64,000 nt of DNA. Origin: Phenylobacterium sp. RIFCSPHIGHO2_01_FULL_69_31. GTDB taxonomy: Bacteria > Pseudomonadota > Alphaproteobacteria > Caulobacterales > Caulobacteraceae. The notes beneath the pieces were generated by a model. That model was not told the DNA's origin, did not search any database, and saw nothing but the letters and a program-made list of their open reading frames with translations. The position numbers and the translations under genes were made by a program. Positions 1-8,581 of this stretch are shown here, piece by piece. Each line of letters begins with the position of its first letter. Position 1 is the first letter of the stretch. The stretch covers positions 1 to 64,000 of the forward strand of contig NZ_MHXN01000042.1 of NCBI RefSeq assembly GCF_001824475.1, in the 5' to 3' direction.

Positions 1-574
1 GCTCTTTGCGCAACACGACCACCGGGGCGTCAGCGGCCGCGGCCACGTCCGAAGCCCATTGCTCACTCTCGCTGTCCGGTCCGATCACCAGCGCATTTGG
101 GACTTCGGAACCGATCCAGGCGCCGAGCAGATCCGCGGCATGGAGGGTCACACAGGGGATGGTGTAGAGGTCGCTGAGGGTCTTGAAGCGATGTAGATGA
201 GGATCGACGGTGATCAGCCGGTCGAACGCGCCCGAGAGCAGGCGCGCGAACGCGCGTGACGTCACCGCCTCCCCCGCCTTGAACGCCTTGTCCTGGCGCA
301 TATAGCCGAGGTACGGCGCGACCAGCGTCACCCGTTTGGCGCCCTGCTCACGCGCGGCTGCAGCGACGAACAGGAGCGTCAGGATGACGCTGTCGATGCG
401 CACCAGGCTGCAGACGATGTCGACCTGGCGGCCGGCCGGGTCGTCCAAGATGCGAACGTAGTGCTCGCCATCGGGGAACTGGCGCGTCTCGAGCCGCCCG
501 AGCTCGGCGCCGGCGGCCTCAGCGAGCTTGGCGGCGAAGGCTTCATGGCCCGGCAGAGCCAGCATGAGACGCAT
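1..574 (-). CDS. prs: Ribose-phosphate pyrophosphokinase (PRPP synthetase) family, partial at left edge
   Basis: The family makes PRPP from ribose 5-phosphate and ATP. About 191 N-terminal residues are visible; the C-terminus lies beyond base 1. Seen motifs: FPDGE at residues 33-37, PYLGYMRQD at 87-95 (the RQD nucleotide-binding motif), VDPHLH at 123-128 and VIGPDSES near 163-170. The start MRLMLALPGH is one base after the stop of the upstream phosphorylase gene, so the two are probably cotranscribed. Because it sits with a salvage phosphorylase and not with housekeeping genes, it is probably a second, specialised copy; that is inference. Confidence 0.85.
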   Translation of the reverse strand, partial: MRLMLALPGHEAFAAKLAEAAGAELGRLETRQFPDGEHYVRILDDPAGRQVDIVCSLVRIDSVILTLLFVAAAAREQGAKRVTLVAPYLGYMRQDKAFKAGEAVTSRAFARLLSGAFDRLITVDPHLHRFKTLSDLYTIPCVTLHAADLLGAWIGSEVPNALVIGPDSESEQWASDVAAAADAPVVVLRKE

Positions 575-575
575 G

Positions 576-2099
576 TCAGGCCTCCAGTTGCACGATGTCG
601 GGGTTCGCCGCGGCGAATTCGAGCGCGTAGGCCAATTCGCCTTCCGCTTCGGCGTGCACGGTCATGAGCGGTTGTCCCTGGGCGACGTCGTCGCCCAGTC
701 GCGCGTGCAGCATGACCCCTGCCGACTTGGCGTCCGGGGCGCCCGCGAGCTTGGCCAGCCTGGCTAGGGTCCGGTTGTTGATGCTTGTCAGCCGCCCTGC
801 GCGGGATGCCAAAACCGGGTGCGTCAGGGCGGCCTTCGGCGGCTGCCGCAGCCCGCCTTGAGCCTCGCAAATGGCCTGAAACTTCGCCCACGCCCGTCCG
901 TCCGCGAGCGTGGTCTCGGCAAGCGCAAAGCCTGTCCCGGCGGCGGTTCGGCCGGCCAGTTCGAGCGCGGCGCCGGCCAGCATGCAGGCGCGCCGCCGCA
1001 GGTCCTGCGGAGCCTGCGCGTCGTTCTTCAGCACGGCCAGAACGTCGTGCGCTTCCAGCGCGGGACCGATCCCGCGCCCGACCGGCTGCACGCCGTCGGT
1101 CATGACACACCGCAGTTCCACGCCGAAGACGCGCCCGACCTCGGTCAGCTCCGCGGCAAGCTCAGCGGCCGCCTCGTCGGTCCTGACCTTGGCCGTCGCC
1201 CCGACCGGTATATCGATCACGATGTGGGTCGACCCGGCGGCGATCTTCTTCGACAGCACCGAGGCGATCAGTTGGCCTCGCGTGTCGATGTCCAGCACCC
1301 GCTCCACCCGGATGAGGATGTCGTCGGCGGGGCTGAGGCGGACCGAGCCGCCCCATACCAGGCAGGCGCCCTCCCGCTCCACCACGCGCCGCATGGCGGC
1401 GACGTCCAGGTCGACGGGGGCGAGCGTCTCCATGGTGTCAGCCGTTCCGGCGGGACTGGTGATCGCGCGCGACGATGTCTTCGGCATCAGCAGACCGTGC
1501 GACGCGACGATGGCCACGACGATCGGGGTGGTGCGATTGCCGGGAAGCCCGCCGACCGAGTGCTTGTCGATGACAATCGGCGATGGCCAGGTCAGCCGCT
1601 CGCCGACCTCGATCATCGCGCGCGTGAGGCCGACCGTCTCCTCGAGGTCCAGAGGGAGCGCCGAGCAGGCGGTGAGGAAAGCGGAAAGGTGAACGTCCGT
1701 GTAGCGTGCGGCGGCGACATCCCTGACGATCGACTGGAGCGCCGCCAGATCGAGCCGCTGCCCGTAGATCCGACGCCGGACCGCCGAGAGGGAGCCAAGA
1801 GGCGGCGGATGGCGGACGGTGAGCTCCGCCCCCTCGGCAATGCCCAGCCGCGCCCAGGCGGCTTCCGACAGGCCCGCTTCCCCATGGCCAAGAAGGCCGT
1901 CGGACACCTGGTACAGAAGCGCGAGCACCTCGCGCCCATTCGCCACTAGCAACACCTGCGAGCGCGGGCCGAGACCCTCGGAGCGGCAGACGTGGCAGTC
2001 CGAACGCATGAGAACGACGGCGTCGTCCTGGCTGAACAGTCCCAGCCGCCGAGCCTTCAGGGTCGGTGTGGGAGAACGGGGTTGCGCCTCCACAGTCAC
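576..2099 (-). CDS. Archaeal-type thymidine/AMP phosphorylase family protein
   Basis: It belongs to the DeoA-like phosphorylase family that cleaves a nucleoside or nucleotide with phosphate. About 507 residues are present, with an N-terminal domain of about 80-90 residues before the catalytic part, as in archaeal AMP phosphorylases. The phosphate-binding loop KHSVGGLPGN lies near residues 179-188. I chose the GTG at 2099 because it forms a 4-base GTGA overlap with the stop of the upstream gene; an ATG 45 bases further up is possible but would overlap more. Whether it uses thymidine or NMPs cannot be decided from sequence. Its neighbour PRPP synthetase fits nucleotide-ribose salvage. Confidence 0.85.
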   Translation of the reverse strand: MTVEAQPRSPTPTLKARRLGLFSQDDAVVLMRSDCHVCRSEGLGPRSQVLLVANGREVLALLYQVSDGLLGHGEAGLSEAAWARLGIAEGAELTVRHPPPLGSLSAVRRRIYGQRLDLAALQSIVRDVAAARYTDVHLSAFLTACSALPLDLEETVGLTRAMIEVGERLTWPSPIVIDKHSVGGLPGNRTTPIVVAIVASHGLLMPKTSSRAITSPAGTADTMETLAPVDLDVAAMRRVVEREGACLVWGGSVRLSPADDILIRVERVLDIDTRGQLIASVLSKKIAAGSTHIVIDIPVGATAKVRTDEAAAELAAELTEVGRVFGVELRCVMTDGVQPVGRGIGPALEAHDVLAVLKNDAQAPQDLRRRACMLAGAALELAGRTAAGTGFALAETTLADGRAWAKFQAICEAQGGLRQPPKAALTHPVLASRAGRLTSINNRTLARLAKLAGAPDAKSAGVMLHARLGDDVAQGQPLMTVHAEAEGELAYALEFAAANPDIVQLEA

Positions 2100-3463
2100 G
2101 ACAGGCCGTAGGCTTCGTCCTGAGCGGAGATCGTGCAATCCCACCCCAGGTCCGCCTCGATGCGCGCCTTCAGTCCGACTGGGCCGTCATCCTCCCCGTG
2201 GACGATGAACGTCCGGGCCGGCGGGCGCTCGAAGCCGGCCAGCCACCGCATGATCTCGTCCACGTCCGCGTGGGCCGAGAGCATCGGGAGGTTCGCCACC
2301 TCGGCTCGAATGGGGATCCACTGCCCGTGGATCTTCACTTCACGGGCGCCCCCGAGCAGGGCCTGTCCGCGGGTTCCGGCCGCTTGATAGCCTGAGAAGA
2401 GCACGGTGTTGCGGGCGTCGGGGCCGTACGCCTTCAGATGGTGCAGCACGCGCCCGCCGGTCGCCATTCCGCTGGCCGATATGATCACCTTGGGCATGCT
2501 GTTGTGGCTTAGAGCCTTCGACTCGTCGACGTCGCGCGTATAGGTCGCGACCTCGCAAGATGCCCGGCAGACATCCTCGGCCAGCTTGTGATCGGCCCCA
2601 TGGCGACACAGAAGGTCGGTCGCATCAGTCGCCATGGGACTGTCGAGATAGATGGGCGTCAAAGGCAGCGCCCCATCCTGCTTGAGTTTCGACAGCAGGT
2701 AGAGCAGCTCCTGGGCGCGCCCGACGGCGAACGCCGGAATCACGACAGTGCCGCCCCGCGCGGTCGTGCGCTCGATCACCTGCAGCAGCGCTTGCGCTGG
2801 CGCCACCGGATCGTGGCGACGGTCTCCATAGGTGGACTCCACGATCAGGTAGTCGGCGTGCGGCACGGGCTCGGGATCGGGCGTGATCGGATCGTCGTAG
2901 CGGCCGAGGTCCCCCGAGAAGACGACAGTCTTCCCGCCCCACCGAATCTCGACGGTTGCGGCGCCCAGGATGTGGCCCGCGTAGCGGAACGTGGCCGTGG
3001 CGCCATGTCCAAGGTCCACCGCTTTGCCGAAGGCGACGGGCCGGAGCTGGCCAATGGCGCGTTCGGCGTCATGCTTGCCGTACAGCGGGAGCGCGGGCTT
3101 GTGCTTGGAAAAGCCGTGCCGATTGGCGAACTCGGCGTCGCTTTCCTGGATCTTGGCGCTGTCCAGCAGCAGGAGTTCCGCCAGATCGGCCGTTGCCGCC
3201 GAGCAGTAGATTGGGCCTCGGAAGCCTTCTCGCACCAGCCGTGGCAGGTAGCCGGAGTGATCGAGGTGCGCATGGGTCAACACCACGGCGTCGATGGAGG
3301 CCGCCTCGCGGGACAGCGGCTCCCAGTTCTTGAGGCGCAGGGCCTTCAGACCCTGGAACAGCCCGCAGTCCACGAGCAGGCTTCGCCCCCCAAGCTCAAG
3401 CAGGTGCTTCGAGCCCGTCACCGTTCCTGCGCCGCCTAGCGACGTCAGCGTCAATTTGGCCAT
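2096..3463 (-). CDS. Metallo-beta-lactamase fold RNA-processing exonuclease family (beta-CASP/RMMBL)
   Basis: The protein is about 455 residues. The zinc motif THAHLDHSGYL gives H64, H66, D68 and H69. A central beta-CASP region follows, and the C-terminus has LSAHAD, typical of the RNA-metabolising MBL (RMMBL) domain. Family members are RNA nucleases acting in the cytoplasm. The start MAKLTLTSLG is preceded by GGAGGG five bases upstream (complement of 3468-3473), a better start than the ATG seven codons earlier. It overlaps the phosphorylase gene by four bases, so RNA breakdown and nucleotide salvage may be coupled; that coupling is inference. Confidence 0.88.
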   Translation of the reverse strand: MAKLTLTSLGGAGTVTGSKHLLELGGRSLLVDCGLFQGLKALRLKNWEPLSREAASIDAVVLTHAHLDHSGYLPRLVREGFRGPIYCSAATADLAELLLLDSAKIQESDAEFANRHGFSKHKPALPLYGKHDAERAIGQLRPVAFGKAVDLGHGATATFRYAGHILGAATVEIRWGGKTVVFSGDLGRYDDPITPDPEPVPHADYLIVESTYGDRRHDPVAPAQALLQVIERTTARGGTVVIPAFAVGRAQELLYLLSKLKQDGALPLTPIYLDSPMATDATDLLCRHGADHKLAEDVCRASCEVATYTRDVDESKALSHNSMPKVIISASGMATGGRVLHHLKAYGPDARNTVLFSGYQAAGTRGQALLGGAREVKIHGQWIPIRAEVANLPMLSAHADVDEIMRWLAGFERPPARTFIVHGEDDGPVGLKARIEADLGWDCTISAQDEAYGLS

Positions 3464-3545
3464 GCGCCCTCCGATCCCTGCCAAATACTACGCGCGCGGC
3501 CGGCCGCGCCCTTGCCGCAGATCAAAGCTGCGCCGCTTCCGCCCG

Positions 3546-4820
3546 TCACGTCACGAAGACGGGCGCAAAGCCGCCGCCCGGCGTGCGGAAGTTCGTTGTC
3601 TGACCCCGATAGACTCGCGCCGCCGCGAGGAGCGGCAAGCCGACGTAGGTGTAGAGACGTACGTCAAGCTTGAGCGCCAGGACCTCGCCGTCGATTCTAA
3701 TGCGCCGCTCGGTCGGGACGGCCAGTTCCTGGGCGATATAGCCCCCGCGCTGCACCTCCTCCCAGACCCCGCGGGTCATCTTATCGCCGCGATAGACCGC
3801 CTTGCCGCCGTGGCCGCCCGCCGGCTTGAAGAAGTACCGTTTGCGCGCCGACCACAGGGCCTCCGCGGACTCCGGGGTCACCAGGATCGTTCGAGGCACC
3901 GCCGAGAGACTGCGCCGCTGGGCGGGCGACAGTCCCCAACCGGCCGGCGCGGCGGGGTCGGACAGCACCGTCAGGTTCCGCTTGTCCGCGAGGAGGGCGT
4001 GGTTGCGCGGATTAGGCGTGAGAACGACAGCGCCCGCCAGATAGGCGTCACGCAGCGCCCCGTGGCTCTCGCCATCCAGCGCGAAGTCGACCAGCCGGTT
4101 GTAAACCAGATCGATCACTTCCTCGCCGTGCCGAAGCTGGCCCTGGGCGAAAGACAACTCTGCAGGATCGACGATCCTGACCTTCAGGCCGCGCCGCTTG
4201 AACGCGCGCTGGGCGAGCAGGAACTCAGGGAAGAGGTACTGCTCGGTCGGGCGATCGTCGATGATGGCGAGGGTGCGCGGCTGACTGGCGCGACCCTGAG
4301 ACCGCCACTCTTGCTCGAACATCCGCCACACGGCCGCTTCGAAATTCGCGGCCGGCGTCGCTTCGATCGCGTCTCGCGCCTCGCGGCAGCACGCACCCTG
4401 GGCGCGGGCGAGGAAGGCGTTCAGAAAGGCGCCGCCGGCGTTGGTGTTGACTTCGATCAGCTTCGGCCCGCTCGCGCCGAGATGGAAGTCGTACCCCGTG
4501 AAGACGCCGCGGGGCCCGAAGTCATGCCGCGCGATTTCGGGCGCCCAGGCCATCACCGCCGTCTGATAAGTGGGGTCGCTGGCCGCCGCCTCGATCGCAT
4601 CGACGACCGCAAGCATGGCGTCCAGATCCGCGCGCGCGAGGAACACCGGCATTTCGGCGAAAAGGTGCGGCCGGCCGTCCAGCAGAGCCGCTGCGAGGTC
4701 GGCGTCCAGCGCTTCGGCCTGGATCGCCGCAACGAGGCTGGCACGATCCAGCGTGATGCAGAAGCACTCACGGTTGAGCACGGCGTCGCGGTTTTCAACA
4801 CCTCGAGCGTCGTGGGTCAT
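3546..4820 (-). CDS. ATP-grasp-like protein, apparently circularly permuted, function unknown
   Basis: The protein is about 424 residues. An IEVNTNAGG segment, resembling the metal-binding E-x-N of ATP-grasp enzymes, lies in the N-terminal half. A Gly-rich loop, FKPAGGHGGKAVYRG, lies far downstream near residue 330. This order suggests a circularly permuted ATP-grasp fold, which ligates a carboxylate to an amine or thiol; the substrate is unknown. Start MTHDARG has GGAGAAGG just upstream. The reading frame stays open for about 55 codons upstream without a better-supported start. An 82-base gap separates it from the MBL gene and it shares its strand, so it probably heads that operon. Confidence 0.6.
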   Translation of the reverse strand: MTHDARGVENRDAVLNRECFCITLDRASLVAAIQAEALDADLAAALLDGRPHLFAEMPVFLARADLDAMLAVVDAIEAAASDPTYQTAVMAWAPEIARHDFGPRGVFTGYDFHLGASGPKLIEVNTNAGGAFLNAFLARAQGACCREARDAIEATPAANFEAAVWRMFEQEWRSQGRASQPRTLAIIDDRPTEQYLFPEFLLAQRAFKRRGLKVRIVDPAELSFAQGQLRHGEEVIDLVYNRLVDFALDGESHGALRDAYLAGAVVLTPNPRNHALLADKRNLTVLSDPAAPAGWGLSPAQRRSLSAVPRTILVTPESAEALWSARKRYFFKPAGGHGGKAVYRGDKMTRGVWEEVQRGGYIAQELAVPTERRIRIDGEVLALKLDVRLYTYVGLPLLAAARVYRGQTTNFRTPGGGFAPVFVT

Positions 4821-5047
4821 GCCCTTCTCCTCTAAGCCAGTCGACATCAGCCTGACGAGAACCGGCATCTTCGCTACCCGCTCGGCGGGCGCGTGGCCCG
4901 CATTGATCGCGATCTTGATTGCGGCGATGGAATGGCCGGCGACCCAGGCGGGCTCGACAAGTCCCTCGGGCGGAGGCGCAGAGATGGCTGCGGTTCATGA
5001 GCAGCGCCGGGAATCTAGGGCGGTCGCAACGTCGTGATACGTCCGGG
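4821..5047. other. Intergenic region with a weak FNR-like site
   Basis: This 227-base gap separates the salvage operon from the cytochrome operon. TTGAT-CGCG-ATCTT at 4903-4916 matches 8 of the 10 conserved FNR/FixK positions and lies about 90 bases before the ATP-grasp-like gene, so it could be a degenerate oxygen-response site. The reverse strand also holds an open frame in phase with that gene, without a clear start. I see no separate gene. Confidence 0.3.
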
Positions 5048-5743
5048 TCAATGTACCTTTACCATGCCAACGCCCTTGATGTTGTTGAACGAGTCGGTCT
5101 GGTGACAGAGGTAACACTGTTCGACCCGAGCCCCCTTCTGGCCTGAGATGGGACGGTCCATCATTTCGAAGTGCATCATGTAGTGGCTGGGCGGCGCCTT
5201 GTGGCACTGCGCGCAGTCAGTGGACTTGGGACTCGGATGGAGGAAGGTCTTGATCTCCCAGCTCTCGGTCTGGTGACAGCTGGCGCACTGCTTGCCGAAG
5301 AAGCCGCCGTGAGGATCTTGAACCGCATGGCAGGTGGCGCACTGCAGGCTCCCCGAGCCGCCATCGCGCCGCTGTGCGACCGCCTCGAGCACAGCGTGAT
5401 CCATTTTGGTGGGCCGGACGGCGCGACCCTGGTGCTCGACGTGACAGCCTTTGCAGTCCCCGATGTTCTGGTGAAACGCGGTCGCGGGTTTCATCAGCAA
5501 CTCCTGCGCCGGCGCATGGCAGGTGACGCACTTCTCCGCCGTCACACCCGCGACCGGCGCATGGCAGCTTTCACACTTGTCACCCAGAAAGGCGTGGGCC
5601 TCGGAAAGGGCCCCCGGCCGCACCGCGCCCGTCCATCCAGGCAAGGCGTGGCTGCCACCTTGCCAAAGCGTCCACACGACCCCAACGACGAAGACCACGC
5701 CGAATACGCTCAGCGCCGCGTAGATCTGGCCCGGCAGCTTCAT
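5048..5743 (-). CDS. Membrane-anchored heptaheme cytochrome c
   Basis: The protein is 231 residues. One N-terminal membrane helix (about residues 7-27, IYAALSVFGVVFVVGVVWTL) is followed by seven CxxCH heme sites with first cysteines at about 57, 72, 97, 135, 153, 177 and 210, so the heme domain should face the periplasm. Extra histidines between the sites could be distal heme ligands. The start MKLPGQIYAAL has GAGGTGG upstream and overlaps the stop of the cytochrome b gene by four bases (ATGA). It is probably the periplasmic electron acceptor of the module. The final partner is not visible; class III or NrfB/NapC-like multiheme proteins are the nearest types. Confidence 0.87.
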   Translation of the reverse strand: MKLPGQIYAALSVFGVVFVVGVVWTLWQGGSHALPGWTGAVRPGALSEAHAFLGDKCESCHAPVAGVTAEKCVTCHAPAQELLMKPATAFHQNIGDCKGCHVEHQGRAVRPTKMDHAVLEAVAQRRDGGSGSLQCATCHAVQDPHGGFFGKQCASCHQTESWEIKTFLHPSPKSTDCAQCHKAPPSHYMMHFEMMDRPISGQKGARVEQCYLCHQTDSFNNIKGVGMVKVH

Positions 5744-6426
5744 GGGAGCCACCTCAGTCCATAGTAGACGCCGGACCAGATGTGCAGCGCGAGCAGCGTG
5801 TACATGACGATGGCGGCGAGGATGTGGGTGACCACCCACCGGTTCAGCGCGCGCTTCAAAGTCTCGCGGGCGCCGATGGCGAACTCCAGGTCGGAAATGG
5901 CGCCTAGCAGGTGATTGACCTTGAGGCCGGAGGGATCGACCACAACCTCATCCTTCAGGCCGACGGCGGACAGCGCGAGGCTGTCATAGCGATCCCTCAG
6001 CACGGAGAGCTGGCGTTGTTGATCCCGCAAATCCTGGCCAAGCTCGACGAGGAAGTAGCGTCCGACAAAGCCGGTGGCGACGACCAGAAGCATTGAGACC
6101 ATGAGCCCCACCCCCAGGGGACTCTCTAGCTTATGGCCTGAGTGCAGGACGCCCAGCACCGCGCCGATCGCCCCGGCATAGACGTGGAAAGTCAGAATCG
6201 CGCCAAGGGAGACCTGCCGCGCGCTGAGCAGCGCCTTCACCCGCCCCTGCCGCTTCACGAGGGCGTACGCCAGTAGGGCGACAAAGAGCACAGCTGCGGC
6301 TATGCCCAGGGCCCCGCCGGCCAAGCTCCCGGGAAACCGGGGCGCTGAATGCAACAGGAAGGCGGGCGCGGTGAGCGCAAGTGCGCTCAGCAGGCCTTCC
6401 ACAATGACCTTCTCACTTCGCGTCAT
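5740..6426 (-). CDS. Cytochrome b-like integral membrane protein
   Basis: The protein is 228 residues with about five hydrophobic segments. Histidines lie within or next to membrane segments: FHVYAG, LHSGHKL, WVVTHILA and LALHIWSG, a pattern fitting heme b ligation in cytochrome b561 or ferric-reductase-type proteins. A soluble loop of about 80 residues (from the GQDLRDQQRQL region) lies between the heme-binding helices. It sits one base after the oxidoreductase gene and overlaps the heptaheme gene by four bases. Known biology of b-type carriers suggests it moves electrons across the membrane. The exact family is uncertain. Confidence 0.7.
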   Translation of the reverse strand: MTRSEKVIVEGLLSALALTAPAFLLHSAPRFPGSLAGGALGIAAAVLFVALLAYALVKRQGRVKALLSARQVSLGAILTFHVYAGAIGAVLGVLHSGHKLESPLGVGLMVSMLLVVATGFVGRYFLVELGQDLRDQQRQLSVLRDRYDSLALSAVGLKDEVVVDPSGLKVNHLLGAISDLEFAIGARETLKRALNRWVVTHILAAIVMYTLLALHIWSGVYYGLRWLP

Positions 6427-6427
6427 G

Positions 6428-8428
6428 TCACGCGTCCACGACGAGGTCGCCGACGGACTTCGCCTGGCAGGCGAGAATGACCCCGTCGCGCTTTTCCCCC
6501 TCCGTCAGAGAATCCTGGACCTCCATGCTCACAGATCCCTGCCGCAGTGGCACCTTGCAGCGGCCGCAGATCCCGACCCGGCACTCGTAGTCGATGGCGA
6601 CGCCGATGGCCTCGGCGGCCTCCAGCACCGATTGGTCCGGCGCTAAGCGCCCGGACTTGTTGGACTTGGAAAAGGTCACCGTCGCCTGCGCCGACGGCGG
6701 GGCCGAGGGAGAGGCGACTGCGACATCGACGACGGCCGTGACCGCGGCTGCGGGGGGCTGGGTTTCCAGGACTGGACCACCCTTCGGGGGCGCGAAGTTC
6801 TCCGTCTTCACCTGATCGTCCGGCACGCCCATTCCGCGAAGGACGCCCTTGACCGCTTCCATCATCGCGGGCGGGCCACAGAGATGGACCCGGCGGCGGA
6901 CGATCTCCGGAACGGCCGCGGTGATAAACTCGGGCGTCATAAACCCCACGGAACCAGCCCATTCGGTCCCTTCGGGCTGAGAGACGACAGTCGTGACGTG
7001 GACGTTCGGGTGCCGGCGCGCGAGATGCGCCAGTTCCTCGCGGAAGATGATGTCGGCGGGCGTGCGCACCCCGTAGAGAAGGTAGATGTCGTGGGGATAG
7101 GCGCGGTCCGTGAGATAGCGCAGCACGCTCATCATAGGCGTAATGCCAACCCCGCCAGCGATCAGAACGATGCCTTCCGCCTCCTGACCGGTGAAGAAGA
7201 AGCTCCCGGCGGGGGCGGCCACCTCGATGAGATCGCCGGCGTCGACGCGGTCGTGGAGGTGGCGAGACTCCAAGCCGTATTGCTCACGTTTCACGGTCAG
7301 CTCGATGTAGTCCCGTTGCGTGGGCGAAGAGGAGATGGTGTAGGATCGGCGGACCTTCTTGCCATCGATCTCGGAGGTGACCGTCGCGTACTGTCCCGGA
7401 AGGAAAGTGAACGGGAACAGGCCGAGGTTTGGCTCCATCAGCCGGAACGTCTTCACGCCGGGCGTTTCGTCGAAAATCGCCTTGATCCGCAGGACGCCGA
7501 TCCAGGGACGCCGCGCGGGCGCTCCGGCTTCTGCCGCCTTGGACATGACAGCAGGGGCTGAACCCGGCAAAGCTGCGGGTTCAGCGGTCGATGGCTCAGC
7601 TGGAGCGCCGGGTGTCAGCCGCTCGGCCAGCGCCCCCACACGGCGCGCGCGGATCCATTGCAGCCAGAGCGCCCCCGTAAGAGCGGCGCCCAGAAGGATC
7701 ATGAGCAGAACGTGCAGCCAGGAGAGACCGCGAAAGCCGCCAGCCATCTCTGAGCGGTCCGCCGGGGGCAGCGTCATCTCGTGTCGGAACCAGGCCAGAG
7801 CGGTCTGTTCAGGCGACTGGCCCGCCTCGAGCGCCCGAAGCGCGCCGGCCCCGCTTTGCGCCAACGAAAGACCGTCTCTGACGTCGCGCAGCGCGGTGAG
7901 CGCGGCAGCGGCGTCATTGGCGGCCTGGGCGCGATGCAGGGCCGCCTGCCCATCCGTGACCGCCTGCGAACCTGATCCCAGTCGCGTCAGCGCCTCAGGC
8001 CGGATCCGCGCGCGGGCTTCGTCGGTGAGCTTCGGAAAGTCCATCATAGACGCGTAGAACGGCTTGGGCCCCATGGGGCCGCAGCAACCCGCTGCGCCTT
8101 CGCCTGCGCCCCCGCCCATGCCAGAGGGCGCCATCATATCTCCCATCATGCCGCCCATACCGCTGGCCGCCGCAGGCGCCGCTGGGGGACCGGCGCCCAT
8201 TGTGGGGTTGGGGGCCTTCATTCCGCTCATCCCTGAGGCCGCATCGGGGTTCGCGCCAGCTGGCGGCGGATGATGAGCGGCGTGGTCCTCGGCGGGGGCC
8301 TGCGCCCAGGCGAAGGTGGATGGTGTTGCGGCGGTTAGAGCCACAGCCGCGACGGTGGCGGCTCTTAGGGCTGTGACGAGAGGCGCCGACTGGGTGCCGT
8401 GCATATGCAGGTCAGATCCCTTATCCAT
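6428..8428 (-). CDS. NAD(P)H-dependent FAD/2Fe-2S oxidoreductase with secreted Met/His-rich N-terminus
   Basis: The protein is about 666 residues. In order: signal-like sequence ending near AWAQA; a Met/Gly/His/Pro-rich segment of about 80 residues with GCCGP; a helical stretch; one membrane helix (LHVLLMILLGAALTGALWL); a ferredoxin-NADP reductase type FAD/NAD domain (RSYTISSS, GGVGITPMMS, LCGPPAMM); and a plant-type 2Fe-2S ferredoxin domain (CRVGICGRC plus CQAK). The Met-rich part should be periplasmic and the redox part cytoplasmic. Start is uncertain: ATG at 8428 or at 8404, the latter giving a more usual signal peptide. It heads the cytochrome operon and has an ECF-type promoter upstream. 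Confidence 0.8.
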   Translation of the reverse strand: MDKGSDLHMHGTQSAPLVTALRAATVAAVALTAATPSTFAWAQAPAEDHAAHHPPPAGANPDAASGMSGMKAPNPTMGAGPPAAPAAASGMGGMMGDMMAPSGMGGGAGEGAAGCCGPMGPKPFYASMMDFPKLTDEARARIRPEALTRLGSGSQAVTDGQAALHRAQAANDAAAALTALRDVRDGLSLAQSGAGALRALEAGQSPEQTALAWFRHEMTLPPADRSEMAGGFRGLSWLHVLLMILLGAALTGALWLQWIRARRVGALAERLTPGAPAEPSTAEPAALPGSAPAVMSKAAEAGAPARRPWIGVLRIKAIFDETPGVKTFRLMEPNLGLFPFTFLPGQYATVTSEIDGKKVRRSYTISSSPTQRDYIELTVKREQYGLESRHLHDRVDAGDLIEVAAPAGSFFFTGQEAEGIVLIAGGVGITPMMSVLRYLTDRAYPHDIYLLYGVRTPADIIFREELAHLARRHPNVHVTTVVSQPEGTEWAGSVGFMTPEFITAAVPEIVRRRVHLCGPPAMMEAVKGVLRGMGVPDDQVKTENFAPPKGGPVLETQPPAAAVTAVVDVAVASPSAPPSAQATVTFSKSNKSGRLAPDQSVLEAAEAIGVAIDYECRVGICGRCKVPLRQGSVSMEVQDSLTEGEKRDGVILACQAKSVGDLVVDA

Positions 8429-8472
8429 AGCAACGCTTCTAGCCGAAAGGCTCGGCCGCTTTGAAGGCAAGA

Positions 8473-8499
8473 CGTAAGAGACGCTGCGATGGAGCGTCC
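8473..8499 (+). promoter_or_regulatory. Variant ECF-type promoter facing the GAPDH gene
   Basis: CGTAAG (8473-8478), 16 bases, CGTCC (8495-8499). It differs by one base in each element from the commonest form, but the same C-first and CGTCC version occurs before the Met-rich gene. The two opposed promoters lie within 33 bases, so polymerase can probably hold only one at a time. Confidence 0.5.
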
Positions 8500-8505
8500 C
8501 TTACA
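8479..8505 (-). promoter_or_regulatory. ECF-type promoter of the redox module operon
   Basis: On the minus strand TGTAAG (8505-8500) and CGTCT (8483-8479) are separated by exactly 16 bases, about 50 bases before the oxidoreductase start. The same motif and spacing recur at the other sites listed here. It interleaves with a facing promoter at 8473-8499. Confidence 0.65.
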
Positions 8506-8581
8506 GCGCCACAGCAACAGAAGGCTCCGCCATAGCGCCCATCAGGCGCTGCTGGGGGACCAGCGAAAGAGGAGGTGCCAG

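Noticed and set aside
4820..4990. Upstream in-frame extension of the ATP-grasp-like protein (reading IKIAINAGHAPAERVAKM)
   Set aside because: The stretch has no in-frame start codon before 4868, and the ATG at 4820 has a good ribosome binding site.
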